Origin: Thermoplasmatota archaeon
GTDB taxonomy: Archaea > Thermoplasmatota > Thermoplasmata > UBA10834
NCBI GenBank assembly: GCA_030836605.1
Contig: JAUPMC010000061.1
Coordinates: 1 to 19,237 of the forward strand
DNA length: 19,237 nucleotides
Direction: 5' to 3'
Of the stretch, positions 1-7,352 are shown in pieces. The stretch's first letter is position 1, and each line of letters starts with the position of its first letter. A model generated the notes under the pieces. That model was not told the DNA's origin. It ran no database searches and saw nothing but the letters and a program-made list of their open reading frames with translations. The position numbers and the translations under genes are program-made.

Positions 1-2
1 AG

Positions 3-533
3 GCCACGGACGGAATCGAGCTCATCGCGAAGGACGGCACTCAGTTCAACGAGAGCATCCACCTCTGTGTGGAGTATTTGGCCACCGACACACCGATAGT
101 GAGCAAGGATCTCATGTTCGGTGTCCAGCCGACCAGCGACTGCACGATGCTGGCGAGCGACGAGGACGTGTCGGTCGTGCTCGGGCCCGTGCACAACGGG
201 ACGGGCTACGACTACGAGAGCATGGATGTCGTCTGGGACAGCGTCTTCGTCCGCCTCACGGATGGGGTGAGCACGGTCCAGTGGAGCGCAACCTATGACC
301 TCCTCTGCGGAGAGTCGCCCTCGGAGTGGCTCTCGGACGAGGCGGCGCTCGGTGGCCTGTCGGCCGTGTGCAGGATTGTGGACCTCCAGGGGAACGGGCT
401 CGCGAACGCAGGGGACAGCGTCTGCGTGATGATCCAGGACGACGGAGCGTTCCACCCAGGCACGGAGTACACGCTCTCCCTTGTGTACATCCCGACCGGG
501 GAGGAGATCTACTCCGCGCCCTTCAACGAGTGA
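3..533 (+). CDS. Partial exported surface protein, possibly type IV pilin-like (5' end outside window)
   Basis: The frame is open from the first bases of the window, so the true start lies upstream and the GTG at 69 is probably internal. About 176 residues are visible, ending at a TGA at 531-533. The protein is acidic and rich in Thr, Ser, Gly, Val and Tyr, as in extracellular beta-rich domains. The C-terminal part runs NAGDSVCVMIQDDG, then HPGTEYTLSLVYIPTGEEIY. This resembles the end of archaeal pilin or archaellin-like proteins, where a 'GD.v.v' strand is followed by 'G..Y.v.l.y.PTG..I'. Four cysteines are present, which would suit disulfides outside the cell. No signal peptide can be checked because the N-terminus is missing. 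The pilin link is an inference from this weak pattern; a generic secreted beta-sandwich protein fits equally well. Confidence 0.55.
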   Translation, partial: ATDGIELIAKDGTQFNESIHLCVEYLATDTPIVSKDLMFGVQPTSDCTMLASDEDVSVVLGPVHNGTGYDYESMDVVWDSVFVRLTDGVSTVQWSATYDLLCGESPSEWLSDEAALGGLSAVCRIVDLQGNGLANAGDSVCVMIQDDGAFHPGTEYTLSLVYIPTGEEIYSAPFNE

Positions 534-560
534 ACCCTGGACGTGGGACGACTCGCGGCC

Positions 561-601
561 CGAAACCCTCTTATACTTCGGCGACGCAGATGTATAGCAG
601 G
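561..601 (+). promoter_or_regulatory. Candidate 16S promoter P1
   Basis: A BRE-like CGAAAC (561-566) precedes a TATA element, TTATACT (571-577). It is followed by GGCGACGC and a TAGCAGG at 595-601, close to the expected initiation point. The same modules recur at 850-884 (P3). Assignment to the rRNA gene is inferred from that repetition and from direction. Confidence 0.5.
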
Positions 602-644
602 TGGTCCCGTCGGAACGCCTCAACAGCGCTCCGAGAACCGGGTT

Positions 645-686
645 CGAAACGGATATATACACCATCGGACTTAGCGGGACTACCCA
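645..686 (+). promoter_or_regulatory. Candidate promoter P2
   Basis: CGAAACGG (645-652) is directly followed by ATATATAC (653-660), a strong archaeal BRE/TATA pair. The predicted start is about 25 bases on, near 683-686. That is just before the first base of a long inverted repeat (688-696 with 758-766). P2 may drive the 16S transcript or a separate small RNA. Confidence 0.5.
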
Positions 687-800
687 ATCTGCGACACACG
701 GCGATGGTTGGGAGGGAGGCGCACGCCGCCTGATCTGATGATCAACCCGTATCCACTTGTCGCAGACATGATGGAGAATCAAGATCTCCGGCTTTCGCCG
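686..800 (+). ncRNA. Candidate structured RNA (small RNA or 16S leader fold)
   Basis: A perfect 9-bp stem, TCTGCGACA (688-696) with TGTCGCAGA (758-766), encloses further pairings: ACGG 698-701 with CCGT 747-750, GTTG 707-710 with CAAC 743-746, and AGGCG 717-721 with CGCCT 727-731. Two more hairpins follow: GGAGA 773-777 with TCTCC 785-789, and CGGC 789-792 with GCCG 797-800 closed by TTTC. A strong TATA box sits one promoter length upstream. An ACA lies at 766-768, just beyond the main stem, as in H/ACA guide RNAs, but no kink-turn or guide pocket is convincing. It does not fold as a tRNA or resemble 5S. It may simply be the leader of the 16S precursor. Confidence 0.3.
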
Positions 801-845
801 TGAACTCTTGCTTCTGACGTTCGATGGCAGAATATTAGGTTTCGT

Positions 846-884
846 GCAATATACTCCGCGGCGACGCGATCGCCGCGTAGCAGG
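846..884 (+). promoter_or_regulatory. Candidate 16S promoter P3 with embedded palindrome
   Basis: GCAATATACT (846-855) is TATA-like. It is followed by a perfect 8-bp inverted repeat, CGCGGCGA (857-864) and TCGCCGCG (870-877), and then TAGCAGG (878-884). Initiation near 878-884 would start the transcript just ahead of the 16S processing stem that opens at 896, so this is the best-placed candidate for the main 16S promoter. Confidence 0.5.
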
Positions 885-895
885 GAACAAACTTA

Positions 896-921
896 AGTCG
901 GTGAGACTTGGGAACCTTGCC
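896..921 (+). other. Upstream arm of 16S processing stem with bulge-helix-bulge
   Basis: AGTC (896-899) is followed by GGTG (900-903), a 3-base bulge AGA (904-906), CTTGG (907-911), GAA (912-914) and CCTTGCC (915-921). These pair with the downstream arm at 2508-2532. The 4-bp GGTG/CACC helix with a 3-base bulge on the 3' side of each strand is the canonical substrate of archaeal RNA-splicing endonuclease. Confidence 0.8.
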
Positions 922-997
922 AATTCGAGAAACCAAACCAAGCGAAGCTAGAGCGACCGCTAGATAATGATGTGAACGACGTCAGGACATAAGGTCA

Positions 998-2465
<1,468 letters not shown>

Positions 2466-2506
2466 ACGCAAACACGGAGGGGTACTACCCCTCCAACCAA
2501 ATGCGT
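2466..2506 (+). other. Hairpin immediately 3' of 16S
   Basis: GGAGGGG (2476-2482) and CCCCTCC (2488-2494) form a perfect 7-bp stem with loop TACTA. They lie inside a second pairing of ACGCA (2466-2470) with TGCGT (2502-2506). The element lies between the mature 3' end and the processing arm, so it should be part of the removed trailer. Confidence 0.7.
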
Positions 2507-2507
2507 C

Positions 2508-2532
2508 GGCAAGGTACCAAGCACCTAAGACT
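2508..2532 (+). other. Downstream arm of 16S processing stem
   Basis: GGCAAGG (2508-2514), TA, CCAAG (2517-2521), CACC (2522-2525), a 3-base bulge TAA (2526-2528), then GACT (2529-2532). It pairs with 896-921. Cleavage inside the two bulges would release a pre-16S of roughly 905-2527. Confidence 0.8.
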
Positions 2533-2560
2533 AGTTCTGCCATCGGACGACCATCATCAA

Positions 2561-2575
2561 TTTTTCATTCTCTCT
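2561..2575 (+). terminator. T-rich terminator of the 16S transcript
   Basis: TTTTTCATTCTCTCT lies shortly after the processing arm. Archaeal termination uses such pyrimidine-rich, T-rich tracts. The rest of the gap to 2683 holds only an 8-bp direct repeat CTGTCGCG (2590-2597 and 2605-2612) and no gene that I can support. Confidence 0.5.
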
Positions 2576-2683
2576 CATCAGCTTGGGCCCTGTCGCGTAA
2601 AAGGCTGTCGCGAGCGTCCGCTCCCGCCATGATGAACATAAAACGGAAAGTGGTTTAGGGGGTTTCCGGCCTTCTCCGTGGTC

Positions 2684-4291
2684 CTACGGGGCGGGCGGTG
2701 CCGACTTCCTGCCCGTGACCATCATGACGATCAGGAGCACGACGACCACGACGAGCAGACCGATGATCGCGTAGCCCATCATCGCGCTGAGCTTGTCGTC
2801 GACCGAGGTCTGCACGTCCGTCACGTCCTGGCTCGTCTCGTCCTGGGACGCCTGCAGGGCGTCGATCTGGTCCTGCAGCGCGGCGATCTCGTCCATCAGG
2901 GCCGCGTCCGTCTCGTTCAGGGCGTCGAGCTGGGCCTGGAGGTCCGCGATCTGAGCCTCGAGCTCGGCAATCAGGACGTCGGCCGGCTCGGCGGCCGGCA
3001 GGACTTCCAGCTCCATCGCGACCCACTCGACGTACTCATAGACGACGTCAGCGTACGCATACCAGTACACGACGACCACCAGGTAGTCGCCTGCGGGCAC
3101 GGCCGTCGGGACATCGATGGACGCCGCGATCGGCGCCGAGTTCGAGCACCACGTGTACTCCGTAGCGTACATCGTGCCGTCGTCTGCCGACACCAGCGCC
3201 CAGCGGAGCTCGTTCGAGGCCTCCTCGACGTAGGTGTACACGCCGTCGACCGTCAGCAGGACCGACTCCCCGGCCCTGACCGACGTTGAGGACAGCTCCA
3301 TCGTGTACTCGAACAGGTACAGCTGCAGGGACTCCACGGTGCTTAGTACCGCGAGGTCCGTGTTCCCGCCCAGGGCGATTATCCTGCCGTCAGGTATGAC
3401 GGTCGCGCCCACGTAGGTCCTTCCATACCCCATCGACGGGGCGTACGTCCATTCATCGGCCTCAGTGTCGTACGATATGACAGCGTCGGTGTACGAGCTG
3501 CCGGGGTCGTTGGTGCAGGTGTCCGCGCCACCCACGGTGTACAGCAGGCCGTCAGCGCCGACGACCATCGCGTGGCCAGCCAGTGGCTCGGGCAGGTCCG
3601 CGAGTGCTCCCCAGCTGCCGAGCGCCGCGTCGTACTTGAAGAACTGTGTCGTCGCCGAGTAGCTGCCGGCGCCTCCGCCAGAGTAGTAGAGGTCGTCGCC
3701 GATGGAGACCAACCCTCCGCCCAAGACGTAAGCGGGGACTTCCGGGCCGACCGACCACGAATCCGCAGCTGGGTCGTATATCTGCACATATCCCTCCACG
3801 GGGACTCCTTCGCCGCCCACGACCCATATGGACCCGTTGCCGACCGTCGCGGCCTTCGCCTCCCACACATACGAGAGCATCGGCGCGCCAACGGACCATG
3901 AGTCCGCCTCGGGGTCGTATATCTGGGTAACCGGGCCAACCATGCCGCCGAAGACGTAGATTAGGCCGTCCAGGCCGACCGCGCCAGCGGCGCCTCTCGT
4001 CGCTCCGGTCATCGGGGAGAGGACTGTCCAGTCCCCGGTGTACGGGTCGTATGAGTACGCGTCGTCGTTCCCGATGTAGGCCATGTCGGACACTCCGCCC
4101 ATCACATAGACCAATCCGTCCGAATCGCTCAGTACAACTGCCTGAGAGGCCGACGCGCCCATGCTCGTCTCGCTATCCCAGGAATATGTCCACGAGGCAC
4201 CCGCTCTGGGAGCGGCCGCCGACAGGGCGGCCACCGCCATGGTAAGGGCCATCGCTATGACAACAATCCTAGCTCTCACTCCATCATTCAT
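2684..4291 (-). CDS. Secreted kelch beta-propeller protein with coiled coil and C-terminal membrane anchor
   Basis: The protein has 535 residues. Residues 1-32 form a signal peptide (MNDGVRARIVV start, hydrophobic core, AAPRAGAS). Six kelch-type blades follow, with repeated 'VYVMGG', 'IYVFGG', 'IWVVGG', 'YYSGGG', 'LYTVGG' and 'IIALGG' strands and 'YDP...W' partners, to about residue 330. Next comes an Ig-like region (about 332-432), a heptad-rich coiled coil (about 435-500, IAELEAQIADLQAQLDALN), one transmembrane helix (about 504-526) and a short basic tail (GRKSAPPAP). The propeller should therefore sit outside the cell, on a stalk. The start at 4291 has an upstream GGAAGGT and a TATA box, so it is well placed. 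No catalytic residues are visible; a role in binding or adhesion is likely but not shown. Confidence 0.85.
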   Translation of the reverse strand: MNDGVRARIVVIAMALTMAVAALSAAAPRAGASWTYSWDSETSMGASASQAVVLSDSDGLVYVMGGVSDMAYIGNDDAYSYDPYTGDWTVLSPMTGATRGAAGAVGLDGLIYVFGGMVGPVTQIYDPEADSWSVGAPMLSYVWEAKAATVGNGSIWVVGGEGVPVEGYVQIYDPAADSWSVGPEVPAYVLGGGLVSIGDDLYYSGGGAGSYSATTQFFKYDAALGSWGALADLPEPLAGHAMVVGADGLLYTVGGADTCTNDPGSSYTDAVISYDTEADEWTYAPSMGYGRTYVGATVIPDGRIIALGGNTDLAVLSTVESLQLYLFEYTMELSSTSVRAGESVLLTVDGVYTYVEEASNELRWALVSADDGTMYATEYTWCSNSAPIAASIDVPTAVPAGDYLVVVVYWYAYADVVYEYVEWVAMELEVLPAAEPADVLIAELEAQIADLQAQLDALNETDAALMDEIAALQDQIDALQASQDETSQDVTDVQTSVDDKLSAMMGYAIIGLLVVVVVLLIVMMVTGRKSAPPAP

Positions 4292-4357
4292 TCCAATTAC
4301 CTTCCCTCGCGCCCAAGGAACGGGGGTTCCAGGACGCTACTAAGGCATTGACACGAG

Positions 4358-4376
4358 GCATATATATATATGATAA
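4358..4376 (-). promoter_or_regulatory. Promoter of the kelch gene
   Basis: A long alternating AT run (about 4360-4371) lies 70-80 bases upstream of the ATG on the minus strand. This predicts a start near 4340 and a leader of about 50 bases with a GGAAGGT ribosome site close to the ATG. Confidence 0.6.
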
Positions 4377-4414
4377 CTGCGCAGGACGGGACTGACCAGG
4401 GAAGCGTGGCATGC

Positions 4415-4504
4415 GGGGCGCCCCGGGCACGGCCCACCATCGCCGTTCGAGGACGTCGCCGCGGCATTGGGACATGCCTCATGATTGGCGGGTCCTCTCG
4501 AACG
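4415..4504. promoter_or_regulatory. Inverted repeats between the kelch and hydrogenase promoters
   Basis: There is a 10-bp palindrome GGGGCGCCCC (4415-4424). An 8-bp inverted repeat, CGTTCGAG (4444-4451) with CTCGAACG (4497-4504), encloses a shorter one, GGCAT (4463-4467) with ATGCC (4474-4478). They lie 45-130 bases upstream of the hydrogenase TATA box and are candidate operators. No known regulator motif was recognised. Confidence 0.35.
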
Positions 4505-4545
4505 ATTTCCAACGAGTCCCAACACGTCTTCAATACACTCTCCTA

Positions 4546-4560
4546 ATGTTTTTATACCAC
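4546..4560 (+). promoter_or_regulatory. Promoter of the hydrogenase operon
   Basis: TGTTTTTATACC (4548-4559) is a clear archaeal TATA box. Transcription should start near 4580, leaving a leader of about 80 bases before hydB. The leader holds a hairpin, CTGGCGG (4598-4604) with CCGCCGG (4608-4614), and an outer CACAC (4574-4578)/GTGTG (4619-4623) pairing. Confidence 0.6.
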
Positions 4561-4658
4561 GGCTGGATACTCCCACACGCGCGCATCATCCGCAGGACTG
4601 GCGGCCTCCGCCGGCCCTGTGTGAAAGGGCGATATCCGGAGCTTAGGGAAATGATACG

Positions 4659-5684
4659 ATGATGATTTTGAAGATGAAGAAGGAGGACCTCCCGGCGTTC
4701 CTCGAGAGCGCCAAGGAATGGGGAGAGCTGTGGGGTCCGACCACGAAGGATGGTAAGACGTCCTACGCGAAGGTCGACTCGCTCTCGCAGATGGACCTGA
4801 AGGCGACGAGGACCGTGATCCCGCCGAAGAAGTTCCTCTACCCGCCGAGGTTCACGATGTTCGACTTCGACGAGGAGGGCTTCGTCGAGAGGACCGGGGA
4901 CGTCCCGAAGAGGATACTGTTCGGGCTGCACCCGTGCGATGTGCACGGGATACTGATCATGGACAAGCTGTTCCTGGAGACGTACAAGGACCCGTACTAC
5001 GCCGAGAGGAGGGAGAAGACCCTGCTCCTGGGGCACAGCTGCATACCGGACGACAAGTGCATGTGCTTCGCGACCAACACGGACTTCGTCGCCGAGGGGT
5101 TCGACCTGTTCTTCACCGACCTGAAGATGTTCTACCTCGTCTGGGTGGGCTCCAGCAAGGGGCACGACCTCGTGAGGATGAGGGCGGACCTGTTCAGCAG
5201 GAACCTGGACAAGAACGACATCCTGAACTACACGGAGTACAGGAAGTGGAAGACCGCCCAGTTCAAGGCGAAGATAGACCTGACCGGGATGCCGGACATA
5301 TTCGAGCTGGGGTACAACAGCCCGATATGGGACGAGCTGGGCGAGAAGTGCCTCTCGTGCGGGCAGTGCTCGATGGTCTGCCCGACCTGCAACTGCTACA
5401 ACGTGGTGGACGAGGTCGACCTCGGCACCGCGGAGGGCACCAGGGACAGGTTCTGGGACAGCTGCATGTTCCGCGAGTACTCAGTCGTCGCCGGGGGCCA
5501 CAACTTCCGGGACAAGAGGGCGGACAGGCTGAGGCTCTGGTACACCCACAAGCTGCAGGCGTTCATAGGCGAGTTCGGCAAGCCCGCGTGCGTGGGCTGT
5601 GGCAGGTGCGTCGCGACGTGCCCGGTCGACATCAACGTGGCGACCGTATCCACGGCGCTTAAGGAGCAGGAGGTGGGCAAGTGA
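4659..5684 (+). CDS. hydB: [NiFe] hydrogenase (group 3b type), beta subunit, 4Fe-4S electron carrier
   Basis: The protein has 341 residues, related to HydB of soluble sulfhydrogenases and to the AsrA subunit of anaerobic sulfite reductase. It has two ferredoxin-type cluster sites: C231, C234, C237, C241 (CLSCGQCSMVC) and C311, C314, C317, C321 (CVGCGRCVATC). Further cysteines stand at 244 and 246 and in the N-terminal half (HSC, KCMC). It should pass electrons between the NiFe core (HydA-HydD) and the flavin subunit HydG in the cytoplasm. It is the first gene of the operon. Two tandem ATGs, 4659 and 4662, are both possible starts, and the ribosome site is weak (AGGGA). The stop overlaps the hydG start. 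Confidence 0.93.
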   Translation: MMILKMKKEDLPAFLESAKEWGELWGPTTKDGKTSYAKVDSLSQMDLKATRTVIPPKKFLYPPRFTMFDFDEEGFVERTGDVPKRILFGLHPCDVHGILIMDKLFLETYKDPYYAERREKTLLLGHSCIPDDKCMCFATNTDFVAEGFDLFFTDLKMFYLVWVGSSKGHDLVRMRADLFSRNLDKNDILNYTEYRKWKTAQFKAKIDLTGMPDIFELGYNSPIWDELGEKCLSCGQCSMVCPTCNCYNVVDEVDLGTAEGTRDRFWDSCMFREYSVVAGGHNFRDKRADRLRLWYTHKLQAFIGEFGKPACVGCGRCVATCPVDINVATVSTALKEQEVGK

Positions 5685-6583
5685 AGAAGATGTGCGTGGT
5701 GCTGGAAGACAGGGAGGTCCAGGACAACCCGTTCCAGCCTGACATGTGGAGGATCGTGCGGAGGTACCCGCTCACGAGCGATGTCAACTTCTACCAGGCG
5801 AGGCCGGTGGATGTGGACGAGGCGCTCAAGATGAACTACATGCCGGGGCAGTTCATCATGCTGTCCATACCCGGGGAGGGCGAGGCGCCGTTCTGCATCT
5901 CGTCCACGCCGTCGAGGCCTGGGCTGCTGGAGTTCTGCATCAGGAGGATGGGGACGCTCACGAGCTCCCTCTTCGACCTGAAGGAGAACCAGACGGTCGG
6001 CATCAGGGGCCCGTACGGAAACTGGTTCCCGCTGGACAAGATGGAGGGCAAGGACATCATGATAGTCGCGGGCGGCATGGGGGTCGCGCCCCTGAGGTCG
6101 CTCCTGCTCTACATCCTGGACAACAGGGACAAGTTCGGCAGGGTCACCTACCTGCACGGGGCGAAGAACCCCGGCGAGATGCTGTTCAGGGACGAGTTCT
6201 TCCAGCTCAAGGAGAGGGAGGACCTGAACTGCCTCCTGACGGTGGACAAGGACGACACCGGCAAGTGGACCGAGAGGACGGGGCTCATCACGACGCTCTT
6301 CAAGGAGCTGGGCCCAATCGACTCGAAGAACACCTACGCCGCGGTATGCGGCCCGCCGATCATGTACAAGTTCGTGATGGAGCACCTGGTGAAGCTCGGG
6401 ATACCGAAGCACCAGATACTCATGACGCTGGAGAGGAGGATGAAGTGCGGCGTCGGCAAGTGCGGGCACTGCGCGGTAGAGTACCTGTACACGTGCATAG
6501 ACGGACCGGTGTTCTCATGGTGGGACGTTCTCCACATGAAGGAACTCATAGGGAGGGGTGCAAGTGACAAGACCATCGCCTAA
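5681..6583 (+). CDS. hydG: [NiFe] hydrogenase (group 3b type), gamma subunit, FAD/NAD(P)-binding reductase
   Basis: The protein has 300 residues and belongs to the ferredoxin-NADP reductase-like HydG/AsrB family. Residues about 10-100 form the flavin-binding barrel (FCISSTPSRPG). The nucleotide-binding domain follows, with MIVAGGMGVAPLRS and, later, CGPPIMYKFV. The C-terminus carries the 2Fe-2S cysteines C256, C261, C264 and C272 (CGVGKCGHC). It should exchange electrons with NADPH or NADH. The GTG start at 5681 overlaps the hydB stop by four bases (GTGA) and has a good GGAGGTG site five bases upstream, so it is preferred over the ATG at 5690. This arrangement suggests coupled translation. 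Confidence 0.93.
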   Translation: MKKMCVVLEDREVQDNPFQPDMWRIVRRYPLTSDVNFYQARPVDVDEALKMNYMPGQFIMLSIPGEGEAPFCISSTPSRPGLLEFCIRRMGTLTSSLFDLKENQTVGIRGPYGNWFPLDKMEGKDIMIVAGGMGVAPLRSLLLYILDNRDKFGRVTYLHGAKNPGEMLFRDEFFQLKEREDLNCLLTVDKDDTGKWTERTGLITTLFKELGPIDSKNTYAAVCGPPIMYKFVMEHLVKLGIPKHQILMTLERRMKCGVGKCGHCAVEYLYTCIDGPVFSWWDVLHMKELIGRGASDKTIA

Positions 6584-7352
6584 GATCGGAGTGTATGGCT
6601 TCACGGGCTGCGCGGGCGACCAGCTCATGATCCTCAACTGCGAGGACCAGCTCGTGGACCTGTTCGGGGCGACGGAGATACGCTCGTTCGTCATGGCCAA
6701 GAGCGACAACCACGAGGCGGAGCTGGACGTCGCGCTCGTCGAGGGCTCTATATCCACGGAGGCGCAGCTGAAGCACCTCAAGGACATCAGGGAGCGCTCG
6801 AAGGTGCTCATAGCGATCGGGACCTGCGCCTGCTGGGGCGGACCCCAGGCCATGAAGCTCGGCGACGGCAAGTTCGAGGAGCGCTACAAGAAGGTCTACG
6901 GGAACGCGAAGATCACGGTCTCGAAGGCCATCGAGGGACAGCCCCTGGACGCGTTCGTCAAGGTGGACATGAAGATACCGGGCTGCCCGATCGACAAGCA
7001 GGAGTTCCTCAAGTCCGTGTCGAAGCTCGTGGCGGGGAAGCACCCGTACCTGCTGAAGTCCCCCGTATGCCTCGAGTGCAAGTGGAAGGAGAACAAGTGC
7101 CTGCTCCTGGACGGCAAGTTCTGCGCGGGCCCGCTGACCAAGGGCGGCTGCGGCGCGGTATGCCCGTCCCACAACCTGCCATGCGTCGGCTGCTGGGGCC
7201 CGACGGACGACCTCAACGTGAGCGCGGAGTACGACCTCCTGAAGGAGAAGGGGTTCGTCCCTGAGGAGATCATCACCAAGATACGCAAGTTCGGGGGCTC
7301 TGGCGTCATGGAGCTCGTCAAGAACCTCGAGAAGAAGGAGGCGAAGAAATGA
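6564..7352 (+). CDS. hydD: [NiFe] hydrogenase (group 3b type), small (delta) subunit with CxxD proximal cluster motif
   Basis: The protein has 262 residues and is the small subunit that wires the NiFe site to HydB. Proximal-cluster positions are C16 (GCAGDQ), C88 (GTCACWGG) and C141 (PGCPID). The fourth ligand position, normally the second Cys of CxxC, is Asp19 here (codon GAC, 6618-6620). The C-terminal half has the cysteines for two further 4Fe-4S clusters, in VCLEC, NKC, KFC, GGCGAVC and CVGC motifs. GTG at 6564 is chosen because GGAGG at 6552-6556 lies seven bases upstream; the GTG at 6558 would have almost no spacing. It overlaps the hydG end by 20 bases, and its TGA overlaps the hydA ATG. 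Confidence 0.92.
   Translation: MTRPSPKIGVYGFTGCAGDQLMILNCEDQLVDLFGATEIRSFVMAKSDNHEAELDVALVEGSISTEAQLKHLKDIRERSKVLIAIGTCACWGGPQAMKLGDGKFEERYKKVYGNAKITVSKAIEGQPLDAFVKVDMKIPGCPIDKQEFLKSVSKLVAGKHPYLLKSPVCLECKWKENKCLLLDGKFCAGPLTKGGCGAVCPSHNLPCVGCWGPTDDLNVSAEYDLLKEKGFVPEEIITKIRKFGGSGVMELVKNLEKKEAKK

Noticed and set aside
636..655. GGGTTCGAAAC, resembling a tRNA T-arm
   Set aside because: The bases after the loop do not close the 5-bp stem, and no D-arm, anticodon arm or acceptor stem can be placed around it. It reads better as a promoter element.
686..768. C/D box small RNA, suggested by CTGATCTGATGA at 730-741
   Set aside because: The D'-like and C'-like boxes are too close, and no matching outer C and D boxes are found at the right spacing.
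885..900. AAACTTAAG as the 16S TATA box
   Set aside because: It would place the transcript start inside the upstream processing arm and destroy the bulge-helix-bulge; the TATA box at 846-855 fits better.
2590..2612. CTGTCGCG direct repeat after 16S as an integration site
   Set aside because: Only 8 bases, two copies 15 bases apart, with no integrase or element boundary nearby.
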